Of a stretch of DNA of 32,458 nt, positions 24,052 through 31,637 are shown one piece after another. The notes below the pieces were generated by a model, which saw nothing but the letters and a program-made list of their open reading frames with translations, was not told the DNA's origin and did no database searches. The stretch covers positions 1 to 32,458 of the forward strand of contig JAFXMP010000150.1 in NCBI GenBank assembly GCA_017530275.1. The letters run 5' to 3'. The translations under genes were made by a program, and so were the position numbers. Every line of letters starts with the position of its first letter. Within the stretch, counting starts at the first letter, position 1. Origin of the DNA: Clostridia bacterium. Lineage in GTDB: Bacteria > Bacillota_A > Clostridia > Christensenellales > Aristaeellaceae.

Positions 24052-24897
24052 ATGAGCACACTCGCCCGGGAAACGAAACCCAAAACCACCACCCTGCTGC
24101 AGTCCAATCCCATTTTGAGAAAGCTGAGCAAAATCACCGAACGGACGGAAACCAACGCGGCCTCCTACGCGGGGATCGCTACCAAAACCAGCTATTTCCT
24201 GCTGATCACCCTGGCGGGCATGGTGGCGCAGCTGCTGGTGAAAATGGCCCTGGCCAGCGAACCGATCTGGCAGACCATTACCGTGTATGAAAAGTTTTCC
24301 CTGGCCCTTTCCATGAAGGAAGCCATCGCGGTGGGCGCCGTACTGGTGCTGGGCTTTATCTGCGAATTGCTGGGCATTTTCGCCCGCAAAACCATTCCCG
24401 TCACCGGCACGCTGTACTCCGCCAGCCAGGGATACGTGATCTCTTTCCTGATTTTCAAGGTGCTGGCGGGCTATGAGTACCTGGGCCTGGAAGCGCTGCT
24501 GCTCACCGTGGCGGTGGTGGCGGTCATGAGCTGGCTGTACTCCTCCGGCATCGTGAAGGCGGACAAAAAGTTCCGCACCGTGCTGCTGACCCTGCTCATC
24601 GGCTCCGTGGGCGTGGGCGCGCTGGGCTTCCTGGGCACCCTGATTCCCGCCACCCGGCCTTATGTGCAGGCGATGATGCAGAACGCCGTCTTTACCGTTG
24701 TGATCGACGTGGTGGGCCTGATCATCGCGGCCCTGTTCCTGATCAGCGACTTTTCCATGATCGACAACTGCGTGAAGCAGGGCTATCCCAAGGAATACGA
24801 GTGGGCCGCGGCGTTCGGCCTGGTATTCACGGTGATCTGGATTTATCTGAAAATCCTGGATCTGCTGATGCGGTTCACGGGTAAAAACAAAGACTAA
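24052..24897 (+). CDS. Bax inhibitor-1-like (YccA-type, BaxI_1) membrane protein
   Basis: 281 residues. A cytoplasmic N-terminus (NPILRKLSKI, then AASYAGIATKTSYFLLITLAG) precedes about seven membrane segments. The end, YEWAAAFGLVFTVIWIYLKI followed by LLMRF, matches the Gram-positive BaxI_1 group, whose bacterial role is not known; related proteins leak calcium or protons. ATG 24052 is favoured over an in-frame ATG at 24031 because AAAGGAG stands 8 bases before it. It follows the fusion enzyme by 34 bases with no terminator between, and a terminator comes right after, so it is the third gene of that operon. Confidence 0.85.
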   Translation: MSTLARETKPKTTTLLQSNPILRKLSKITERTETNAASYAGIATKTSYFLLITLAGMVAQLLVKMALASEPIWQTITVYEKFSLALSMKEAIAVGAVLVLGFICELLGIFARKTIPVTGTLYSASQGYVISFLIFKVLAGYEYLGLEALLLTVAVVAVMSWLYSSGIVKADKKFRTVLLTLLIGSVGVGALGFLGTLIPATRPYVQAMMQNAVFTVVIDVVGLIIAALFLISDFSMIDNCVKQGYPKEYEWAAAFGLVFTVIWIYLKILDLLMRFTGKNKD

Positions 24898-24907
24898 GAA
24901 TGGCCAT

Positions 24908-24943
24908 AAAACCACAGGGAACCATTTCCCCGTGGTTTTTTTG
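24908..24943 (+). terminator. Intrinsic terminator of the reductase/fusion/BaxI operon
   Basis: AAAACCACAGGGA (24908-24920) pairs with TCCCCGTGGTTTT (24927-24939) with one mismatch, and a T-run follows. Confidence 0.88.
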
Positions 24944-24968
24944 TTTGTCACGCTTGAAAAATTTTCAT

Positions 24969-24985
24969 GTTTTGTGCAACAAAAC
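24969..24985 (+). promoter_or_regulatory. Perfect dyad GTTTTGT-GCA-ACAAAAC before the LRR gene
   Basis: A 7-3-7 inverted repeat located 50 bases before the LRR gene start. A 5-1-5 dyad (GAAAAATTTTC) lies just upstream. The size fits a repressor operator, but no promoter boxes are convincing here, so the role is a guess. Confidence 0.35.
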
Positions 24986-25035
24986 CATCCTGAAAAACGT
25001 CCAAGTGTATGAAGGACTTAAAGGGAGGGGTACAG

Positions 25036-26793
25036 GTGAAACGAACGCTGCTCCTGCTGCTGGTTCTGGTCATGATCCCTTTCGGCGCGCTGGGAGAGGA
25101 CGCGAAAGAAGACGACTGGGACTGGCGGGCGGAATGGGAGGAATACGGGTACTTTGATTTCTGCGACGTGCGGGACGATACCCTGGTCGTCTTCGAGGGC
25201 GTTACGGCCCTGGGGGAAGCCAGAACCGGCTATTGGGACGATGAACTGGAAATGGACGTGGAAATCGAGCCGAAGTTCGAGGACGGCCCCAAATTTGACG
25301 GGTGGCTGGAAGGCGGCGAATTTCACAGGGTCTCCCTGCCCTCCACCCTGCGGTATTTAGGCATGGAAGCGTTCTGCTGCTACGATTTTGAGGAATTTAC
25401 CCTGCCCGCTCAATTGGAGGTGCTGGAGAATTGGGCGTTCTATGGCTGTGATTTCGATGTGCTGCGCATCGAAACCACCCTGCCCATCGAGGACATTCTG
25501 AACAGCATGGATAACTGTACTGTGATGGCCTACGAAGCGCCGGAGGATCATCCGCTGTACAAAACCATCGACGGGGTGCTGTTCTCCAAGGATGGGAAAA
25601 CGCTGCTGGCTTATCCGGACCGGCGAACGGAAACCCATTACGACGTGCCCGCCGGGGTGGAGCGCATCGAAGGCATCCACAATGAATTCCTGCAAACCGT
25701 TTCCCTGCCCATCGGCTTACAATCCATCGGCGATTACGGCTTTTCCGGCTGTGTGCGCCTGCAGTCCATCGCCCTGCCCCTGACGGTGAAGGAAATCGGC
25801 AAAGAGGTTTTTTCCGCCTGTGTGTCCCTGGAGCTGGTCTCCCTGCCGGAGGGCCTGGAAGCGGAAAAGGACGAAAGGGGCTATTGGGAGGAATACTACC
25901 CGGACGACGCCCTTTTCCGGGGCGATAACGGCGACACCTTGGGCGGGGAAAGAAGCACGGGCTGGATCGGCGCGCCGGGCCGGGTGCGGAATGCGGAAAA
26001 GGGGTACGCGACCCTGTACGAAACCGCGGACGGGAAGTATGCGGGAAAGCTGCTGATGGAAAACAGGATCGTGGACATGGAACGGTATCGGAACGGCAAA
26101 GTGGAAGTGAAGGAACCCCTTACCAACCAATCGCTGGGGTGGGTCGATCTGGAAGATCTGGAATACCTGCCCCAGGAAACGCTGTTCTCCTATGCCGACG
26201 TTCAGCCGAAGGAAACCATGGAAATCTGGTGGAACCATCTGCCGGATGATTCCAAGTGGGAACCTTGGGAAACGAAGATTCCCCTGGAAGGCAGAAGCTA
26301 CGACGCCTCATTTTTTGGGCCGTTCGTCCGCTTTACCCAGCAGGGAACTTATGCCCGTTTCGCCTGCCGGATCGAGGACGCGGCGCTGACCCGGGAGCCG
26401 GATGAAACCGGAAACGTGTACGGCGTCGCGTACCAGCCCCGGAGGCAGGACAGCGGCGTTCCCCTGCTGGACAGCCCCGGCGGCAGCGTGATCAAGACGC
26501 CCGCCCCCGGAACAAAGGTTTCTTTTGTGCACGCCTTAGGGGATTGGCGGTTGGTTTCGGACGGCCAGGATGTAGGCTGGATACAAAAAGAGGACATGCA
26601 AAGCTCCTATCTGAACGATATTCCGCTGCGAAGCGCTCCCGACGGTCAAAAAACAAAAATGCTGATCGGCGGTACCCAGGTGCAGATCCTGGACGAAAAA
26701 GACGGCTGGTATCAGGTGACGGACGGCCGGGATACCGGCTGGGTGGAAGAAAAACATGTGCTGATCGTACCGGAGGAGGGGAAAGAGCAATGA
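25036..26793 (+). CDS. Secreted BspA-like leucine-rich repeat protein with SH3-like C-terminal domains
   Basis: 585 residues. The signal peptide (MKRTLLLLLVLVMIPFGALG) is followed by an acidic, Trp-rich stretch. LRR_5/BspA-type repeats come next: LPSTLRYLGMEAFCC, LPAQLEVLENWAFYGC, LPIGLQSIGDYGFSGC and LPLTVKEIGKEVFSAC, each about 23 residues, with one island (EDHPLYKTIDGVLFSKDGK). The second half holds SH3-like beta segments near 315-375, 455-520 and 525-578, each with a GDW or GWY plus GW(V/I) pattern used for envelope attachment. The start is GTG 25036 after AAGGGAGGGG. The PstS-like gene overlaps its end as ATGA, so the two are coupled. A surface protein is likely; its ligand is unknown. 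Confidence 0.82.
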   Translation: MKRTLLLLLVLVMIPFGALGEDAKEDDWDWRAEWEEYGYFDFCDVRDDTLVVFEGVTALGEARTGYWDDELEMDVEIEPKFEDGPKFDGWLEGGEFHRVSLPSTLRYLGMEAFCCYDFEEFTLPAQLEVLENWAFYGCDFDVLRIETTLPIEDILNSMDNCTVMAYEAPEDHPLYKTIDGVLFSKDGKTLLAYPDRRTETHYDVPAGVERIEGIHNEFLQTVSLPIGLQSIGDYGFSGCVRLQSIALPLTVKEIGKEVFSACVSLELVSLPEGLEAEKDERGYWEEYYPDDALFRGDNGDTLGGERSTGWIGAPGRVRNAEKGYATLYETADGKYAGKLLMENRIVDMERYRNGKVEVKEPLTNQSLGWVDLEDLEYLPQETLFSYADVQPKETMEIWWNHLPDDSKWEPWETKIPLEGRSYDASFFGPFVRFTQQGTYARFACRIEDAALTREPDETGNVYGVAYQPRRQDSGVPLLDSPGGSVIKTPAPGTKVSFVHALGDWRLVSDGQDVGWIQKEDMQSSYLNDIPLRSAPDGQKTKMLIGGTQVQILDEKDGWYQVTDGRDTGWVEEKHVLIVPEEGKEQ

Positions 26794-27839
26794 AAAAATT
26801 TTTGTGCGTTTTGCTGGTTTGCCTGCTGTGCGCCGCGCCCGCGCTGGCGGAGGAAACGGAAGAGGATGCGCCCACCGGCTCCTGGAGCCAGATCAACCAG
26901 TCTGTGAGCAAGGGGGAGAACTGGCAGCAGGTGGAAACGGACGGCAGCTTTCACTTGGGCGAAAAGACGCCCCTGGAGGGCTACGATAACCTGTTCATCT
27001 GCGATTGGGGCACTTATCCCAGCATGGACGGCAGCACGGTCTGCGTGCCCCTGGCCATGGAACTGGCCCGGCAGTGGCTGGGCCTTCCCGAAGGGGACAT
27101 GAACGGCTTCGTCAACTTTTCCACCACCCCCTACGCCTACGGCCGGCTGACCCAGGGCAAGGCCAATCCCTTGGTGACCATCAAAAGCCAGGGCGTAATG
27201 ATGGACGATACCCACCCCATCGATCTGGTGCTGGGCACCTATCCCAACGCCGACGAACGCCAGGCGGCGGCGGACGCCGGGATCGAAATGGTGTACGTGC
27301 CTTTCTGCTACGACGCGTTCGTGTTCATGGTGAACGATTTGAACCCGGTGGACAGCCTGACGGTTCAGCAGATTCAGGAAATTTACACGGGCCAGCATAA
27401 GACCTGGGCGGATTTTGGCGGAACAGCCCGACGTCTGGACGCTTATCAGCGGCCCCATGGAAGCGGCAGCCAGACCGCCATGGAGGAAATGGTCATGCGG
27501 GGCTTGGAAATCCAGGAAGTGGAAGAAAACTATGTTTCCGACGGCATGGCTGACGCGGTGGCGCAGATCGGAAATTACGATAACGGACCGGGAGCCATCG
27601 GGTACAGCTATCTGTATTATGTGAACACCCTGGTGGAGAACAGCGGCGTCAAGGTGCTGGCCGTCGACGGCATGGCCCCCACGGACGAAAACCTCCAGTC
27701 CGGGGCCTATCCCTTCACCGTGAATTATTACGCCGTGTACCGCAAAGGCGATAAAAACATGGAAGCCTTCGTCAACTGGCTTATCGGTGAGGAAGGCCAG
27801 AAGGCCGTGCGGCAGGCGGGATATGTGACGCTGCATTGA
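26790..27839 (+). CDS. PstS-like phosphate-type substrate-binding protein, orphan
   Basis: 349 residues, secreted (MKKFLCVLLVCLLCAAPALA, then EET). It resembles PstS/PBP_like_2 proteins: MDGSTVCVPLA near residues 75-85 corresponds to the family DGSTS phosphate-binding turn. Later blocks are VYVPFCYDAFVFMV, LTVQQIQEIYTGQHKTWAD (the typical IF-YTG-tW segment), GSGSQTAMEE and GAIGYSYLYYV. The Ser after DGST is replaced by Val, so binding may differ. No pstC, pstA or pstB is nearby. The start overlaps the LRR gene stop, preceded by GGAGGAGGGG. A binding or signalling role together with the LRR/SH3 protein is possible. Confidence 0.85.
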   Translation: MKKFLCVLLVCLLCAAPALAEETEEDAPTGSWSQINQSVSKGENWQQVETDGSFHLGEKTPLEGYDNLFICDWGTYPSMDGSTVCVPLAMELARQWLGLPEGDMNGFVNFSTTPYAYGRLTQGKANPLVTIKSQGVMMDDTHPIDLVLGTYPNADERQAAADAGIEMVYVPFCYDAFVFMVNDLNPVDSLTVQQIQEIYTGQHKTWADFGGTARRLDAYQRPHGSGSQTAMEEMVMRGLEIQEVEENYVSDGMADAVAQIGNYDNGPGAIGYSYLYYVNTLVENSGVKVLAVDGMAPTDENLQSGAYPFTVNYYAVYRKGDKNMEAFVNWLIGEEGQKAVRQAGYVTLH

Positions 27840-27847
27840 ACCATACG

Positions 27848-27885
27848 AAAAAACACGAAGGACGATGAAAGCCTTCGTGTTTTTT
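27848..27885. terminator. Bidirectional terminator between convergent genes
   Basis: AAAAAACACGAAGG (27848-27861) pairs perfectly with CCTTCGTGTTTTTT (27872-27885) across a 10-base loop. It can stop the PstS-like gene on the plus strand and the deacetylase on the minus strand. Confidence 0.93.
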
Positions 27886-27900
27886 CACGCCTTGAACGGT

Positions 27901-29694
27901 TTAATGTTGATTGATGATCATATTCTTGGGGTCCACCCAGTTATATACCTTGCCGGGCACGGGACCGTCTTTGTGGAAGGAGAGCAGCTCGGACACTGTG
28001 ACCAGCTGGTAACCTTTGGCGATGAGGTCCGGGATGGCCTTCTCCACGGCGGCGGCGGTGGTGGGGTAGAGGTCGTGGCACAGGATGATTTGGCCGTTGC
28101 CCGCGCCTTTCATGATGGCATTATAGACTTTGTTGGTGTTGCGGGAGCTCCAATCCTTGGTGTCGATCTCCCAACGGGTGATCACGATGCCCAAATCCTT
28201 GCACACGGTGCGCAGGGTGGCGTTCTGGTTGCCATAGGGGGGACGCAGCAATTTTACTTCCACCCCGGTGATTTCTTTGATCAGGTCGTTGGTGCTGGTG
28301 ATCTGGGTGCGCATCTTGGCGGCGGAAACGTTGATCAGCTTCACGTGGCTCCAGGTATGGCAGGCGATTTCGTTTCCGCTGGCGGCGGTGCGCTTGAGCA
28401 CGTCGGCGTATTCCTCCAGTTTATTGCCGATCACGTAGAAGGTGGCCCGGGCGTCGTTATCCATCAGCACTTTCAGGATGCGGTCGGTCACATCGGAGGG
28501 GCCGTCGTCGAAGGTGAGGGCCAGCATGGGCTGGGTGGGATCGATGGTGCGGATGTAGCTGCGTATGGTTTCGGAATCCAGGGTCATGCATTCCGCAGTC
28601 TGGCTGTAGCGCAGGGTCAGTTTTCGGGTACCCAAGCCGTTGGGCAGATACAGGCCTGCGGGCAGGAAGATCTGTATGCAGTCGCGCCCTAAGGCGGCGT
28701 ATTGCAGGCAATCGGTGCCTACCTTGTCGGAGTAGCCGTCCGTGGGCTTGACCAGCAGGGAAGATACGGCGCCGTCCAAGCAGAGCTGCACACGCGCTTC
28801 GTTGAGGGGGCACAGGGCGCGGTTGTCCAGCACCTTTTCCTCTTGGGAATCGATGTTCAGAGTCAGCACCTTTTCCGCTTTCAGGCTGCCCACCTTGTAT
28901 TCCGCCAGCAGCACCACGCTGTGATAGCGGCTGTCCACGTTCAGGGACTGGTATTCCACGGTGCATTTGCCCGTTTCGCCCGGGTGGTTCTGGCTGAAAT
29001 CCTCCTGGAAAAGGCGCAGGGTCTCCTGCACCCAGGAGGACAGATGGCTGTCCGCTTCGGCTACGCCCGTTTCCGGATAAGTGAGGGAATAGGTGAAATC
29101 TCCTTCGGACTTCACCATGGATTTGGCGCTGCCGTACTCCCGCAGGGCGGAATACAGGATCGCAGCAGTGACGGCTTCCTTTGCATCGGTGAGGGAAAAG
29201 CCCATTTCATAATCGCCCGTCAGCGCCGTCACCTTGCTTTTTTCCACGTAGCCAAACTGATCGCCGATGCGCACGCGGTACCAAGCGCCTGCCTCCTCCA
29301 CCAGTTCAAAGGAACATCCGCTCATGGTTTTATACACGATAGGGAAGGTGTTTCCAGCCCCGCCCCGGAAATTCAGCACGGTACCGTCGCTTGCTGTTTT
29401 GCCCCAGCCCAGGTGCGGATAATTGGCTTTGATATCCAGGTATTGGGTCATCATATAGCCGGTATTTTTGCCCACCTGCACCCTGCACCAGGTCCCGTCG
29501 TTTTCCAGTATTTCCACTTGGGTGCCCGATTTATAGGTCTGGATCACCTTGGCGGAGCTGTCCGGCTCCCGGCGCAAATGCAGGCTGCCCCCCTTGATCG
29601 TGCCGGTATAGGTGATCTCTTCCGCTGTACTTAAGGCAATCATACCCGCCAGCAAGGCCAGCACCGCAAGGCACGCAATGATCCGCTTCATCAT
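27901..29694 (-). CDS. Secreted PdaC-like polysaccharide deacetylase with SH3 domains
   Basis: 597 residues. A signal peptide (MMKRIIACLAVLALLAG) precedes two SH3-type domains (about 30-85 and 95-165), each with a GTWCRVQVG- or GAWYRVRIG-like core that binds cell wall. A middle part (about 175-385) resembles the DUF4163/DUF3298 region of B. subtilis PdaC. The NodB deacetylase domain ends the chain: TFDDGP with Asp396 and Asp397, HTWSH with metal ligands His446 and His450, RPPYG, and LCHD near the end. The expected job is removing acetyl groups from peptidoglycan or another surface polysaccharide. ATG 29694 follows GGAGGATACAGA. The gene has its own promoter and shares a terminator with the convergent PstS-like gene. 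Confidence 0.9.
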   Translation of the reverse strand: MMKRIIACLAVLALLAGMIALSTAEEITYTGTIKGGSLHLRREPDSSAKVIQTYKSGTQVEILENDGTWCRVQVGKNTGYMMTQYLDIKANYPHLGWGKTASDGTVLNFRGGAGNTFPIVYKTMSGCSFELVEEAGAWYRVRIGDQFGYVEKSKVTALTGDYEMGFSLTDAKEAVTAAILYSALREYGSAKSMVKSEGDFTYSLTYPETGVAEADSHLSSWVQETLRLFQEDFSQNHPGETGKCTVEYQSLNVDSRYHSVVLLAEYKVGSLKAEKVLTLNIDSQEEKVLDNRALCPLNEARVQLCLDGAVSSLLVKPTDGYSDKVGTDCLQYAALGRDCIQIFLPAGLYLPNGLGTRKLTLRYSQTAECMTLDSETIRSYIRTIDPTQPMLALTFDDGPSDVTDRILKVLMDNDARATFYVIGNKLEEYADVLKRTAASGNEIACHTWSHVKLINVSAAKMRTQITSTNDLIKEITGVEVKLLRPPYGNQNATLRTVCKDLGIVITRWEIDTKDWSSRNTNKVYNAIMKGAGNGQIILCHDLYPTTAAAVEKAIPDLIAKGYQLVTVSELLSFHKDGPVPGKVYNWVDPKNMIINQH

Positions 29695-29735
29695 TCTGTA
29701 TCCTCCGCATTTTCATTCCATAAAGGCACAGCAGT

Positions 29736-29765
29736 AGTATACAATGCATTTCCACTTTTCTGCAA
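29736..29765 (-). promoter_or_regulatory. Probable promoter of the deacetylase gene
   Basis: On the minus strand, TTGCAG (29765-29760), an 18-base spacer, then TATACT (29741-29736). It lies 41 bases before the start codon. Spacer and box quality are moderate. Confidence 0.5.
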
Positions 29766-29865
29766 GCAGTTTTCGAGATTTTACAACAAAATATGCGATG
29801 AATCGTGGCGCGATTCTTGGGCTTACAGTACGCCTTTGGATCACGATGTTTCATTGAAACAAGCA

Positions 29866-29903
29866 GCCCAAACGGCCTTCGTATAAAGAAAAGCCGTTTG
29901 GGC
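29866..29903 (-). terminator. Hairpin after the HTH-desulfoferrodoxin gene
   Basis: GCCCAAACGGC (29866-29876) pairs perfectly with GCCGTTTGGGC (29893-29903). On the minus strand the following bases are TGCTTGTTTC, a poor T-run, so this is a weak terminator or simply a stable mRNA end. Confidence 0.5.
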
Positions 29904-29934
29904 AGTTCGCTGTATTCGGCGCGATTTAATTCAT

Positions 29935-30555
29935 TTACGCACGGTGCACAGGATTGTACGCTCCCCGCCGGGTTACCGGACAGGTGAACAACCCGTGGCG
30001 GTTGCAGTACCAGTACAGCCGCTTGACCCGGCTGATCTTAAACCGTGCTTCTGCGTTGCCTTCGGGGTACAGCTTCACAAATTGTGTTCCCTGATCGGAA
30101 ACGGCCATCAGGAAAGAAATATAATGTTCCTTTTCCATGGGATGAGAAACGGAAACAAAAAACTCGTCTTCTACGATCTCCACCCGGACCTGATGCTCTT
30201 CATCCGTCTCTTCCGGTTCCTGAGGCGGCAGAATGATGCCGCAGCAGCTGACCACAGCCTCGCCGGTGGCCTGGATCACGTTGCCGCAGACCGGGCAGAC
30301 GTAAATTTTGACCTTCGCCATGTTGGCGGATCTGTTTTTGTTCTGAATCGCGTCGCCGGATAACAGCTCGATCACGGAAATATCCAGGGCTTTTGCCAGC
30401 GGCTCAAGCAGGCTGATGTCCGGAAAACCGTTTCCCGTTTCCCATTTGCTTACGGTCTTTCCGCTGACGAAAATCTTTTCCGCAAGTTCCTCCTGCGTCA
30501 TTTTCTTTTTTTCACGCAGACTGCGTATGATGACGCCTGTAACATATCTGTCCAT
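29935..30555 (-). CDS. XRE-type regulator fused to a desulfoferrodoxin domain
   Basis: 206 residues. Residues 7-66 form an XRE-family helix-turn-helix (KKMTQEELAEKIFVSGKTVS, KWETGNGFPD). Residues 82-110 form a desulforedoxin-like iron site with Cys87, Cys90, Cys104 and Cys105 (CPVCG, CCG). Residues 118-192 form a superoxide-reductase-like domain. It keeps the five ligands expected for a His4Cys iron centre: His121, His138 (HPM), His144 (EHY), Cys184 and His187 (CNRHG). The protein may therefore sense oxygen, superoxide or iron and change DNA binding. The start is ATG 30555 after GGAAAGGAG; TTG 30564 is less likely. Its targets are unknown. It lies downstream of pyrH, separated by a terminator. 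Confidence 0.88.
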   Translation of the reverse strand: MDRYVTGVIIRSLREKKKMTQEELAEKIFVSGKTVSKWETGNGFPDISLLEPLAKALDISVIELLSGDAIQNKNRSANMAKVKIYVCPVCGNVIQATGEAVVSCCGIILPPQEPEETDEEHQVRVEIVEDEFFVSVSHPMEKEHYISFLMAVSDQGTQFVKLYPEGNAEARFKISRVKRLYWYCNRHGLFTCPVTRRGAYNPVHRA

Positions 30556-30683
30556 TGTTTTCAACTCCTTTCCAGACAGGGCCCTGCCTTGCCTGACGGA
30601 AGCAGTTTAGCACATAGGCAGAGGCAAAAGCAACCTACGGAAAGTAGACGGGGACCGCCCTTTTTCTGCCGCCTCGTCAATAG

Positions 30684-30713
30684 AAAAAACCGCGGGGCAA
30701 TGGAACCCCGCGG
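30684..30713 (-). terminator. Intrinsic terminator of pyrH
   Basis: On the minus strand, CCGCGGGG pairs with CCCCGCGG (30713-30706 and 30697-30690), with an 8-base loop and a TTTTTT run. Confidence 0.9.
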
Positions 30714-30732
30714 GCATTTGATGAAAGACCGG

Positions 30733-31443
30733 TTATGCTTCCGGCCGCAGCACGGTGCCCATATCGTCTCCATCCAGGACTTTCAGAATGCTTTCCGGCT
30801 GGAACAAACCGAACACCCGCACGATGGGCACCTTGTTTTCGGCGCACAGGGCGAAGGCGGCGGCGTCCATGACCTTGAGGCGCAATTCCTGGGCCTTTTC
30901 GTAGGTGATTTCCCGGATCAGGGTGGCGGTGGGGTCCTTCTTGGGATCGGCGGTATATACGCCGTCGATGTTTTTGGCCAGCAGGATGGCGTCAGCGCCA
31001 ACCTCAACAGCCCGCAGAACCACGGCGGTGTCGGTGGAGAAGAAGGGATTGCCGCTGCCGCCCGCGAACAGGGTCACATACCCTTTATTCATGTATTCCC
31101 GGGCCTTTTCCGCGTTGAATACCTCGCACACCCGGGGCATTTCGATGGCGCTCATGACCACGGCTTTGCCCCCCGCGCGCTGTACGGCGTCCCGCATGGC
31201 CAGGCAGTTGATCACCGTGCCCAGCATACCCATCTGGTCGGCGGTCACCCGGTCCATCTGCCCGCCGCTGCGGCCCCGCCAGATGTTGCCCGCGCCGATG
31301 ACCACGCCCAACTGTGTTTTTTCCGCGATCTGCACCAGCACACGCGCTACATGATCGATGACGCCGTGATCGAACAGCCGCCCGTTTTCTCCCAGCATTT
31401 CGCCGCTGAGCTTGAGCAGCACGCGCTTATACTCAAGATTCAT
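30733..31443 (-). CDS. pyrH: UMP kinase
   Basis: 236 residues, standard size. It phosphorylates UMP to UDP in pyrimidine synthesis, as a cytoplasmic hexamer regulated by GTP and UTP in most bacteria. Landmarks are VLLKLSGEMLG at the N-terminus, VIGAGNIWRGR, ADQMGMLGTVIN, AGGSGNPFFSTDTAV and KNIDGVYTADPKKDP. GGAGGATAATAAA precedes the ATG. In most bacteria the order is rpsB-tsf-pyrH-frr. Here tsf lies upstream as expected, but a tsf terminator and a heptad-armed repeat stand between them, and frr does not follow. Confidence 0.97.
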   Translation of the reverse strand: MNLEYKRVLLKLSGEMLGENGRLFDHGVIDHVARVLVQIAEKTQLGVVIGAGNIWRGRSGGQMDRVTADQMGMLGTVINCLAMRDAVQRAGGKAVVMSAIEMPRVCEVFNAEKAREYMNKGYVTLFAGGSGNPFFSTDTAVVLRAVEVGADAILLAKNIDGVYTADPKKDPTATLIREITYEKAQELRLKVMDAAAFALCAENKVPIVRVFGLFQPESILKVLDGDDMGTVLRPEA

Positions 31444-31479
31444 TTTATTATCCTCCTCGTATCGGTTCAGTCAAAAATG

Positions 31480-31580
31480 AAAAGTGGAAAGTGAAAAGTG
31501 GAATTCTATTTGGTCTGCAATAACTGTCGCCGGGCAACGCGCTGACAATTCAAATTTTCACTTTTCAATTTCCACTTTCT
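31480..31580. repeat. Heptad-armed inverted repeat, copy C
   Basis: The left arm at 31480-31501 is AAAAGTG-GAAAGTG-AAAAGTG-G, and the right arm at 31556-31580 is TTTCACT-TTTCAAT-TTCCACT followed by TTCT. Both arms are 7-base tandem units and roughly complementary, with about 54 bases between. It lies between the tsf terminator and pyrH. It has the same design as copies A and B, with A-rich units. Confidence 0.65.
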
Positions 31581-31595
31581 CCCTGATCTTCCCAT

Positions 31596-31623
31596 AAAAA
31601 AGGGGCGGCAGGAGCCGTCCCTT
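31596..31623 (-). terminator. Intrinsic terminator of tsf
   Basis: On the minus strand, AAGGGACGGC pairs with GCCGCCCCTT (one mismatch), with a 4-base loop and a T-run. It follows tsf by 15 bases and should limit read-through into pyrH. Confidence 0.8.
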
Positions 31624-31637
31624 GATTTGGACCTGAA

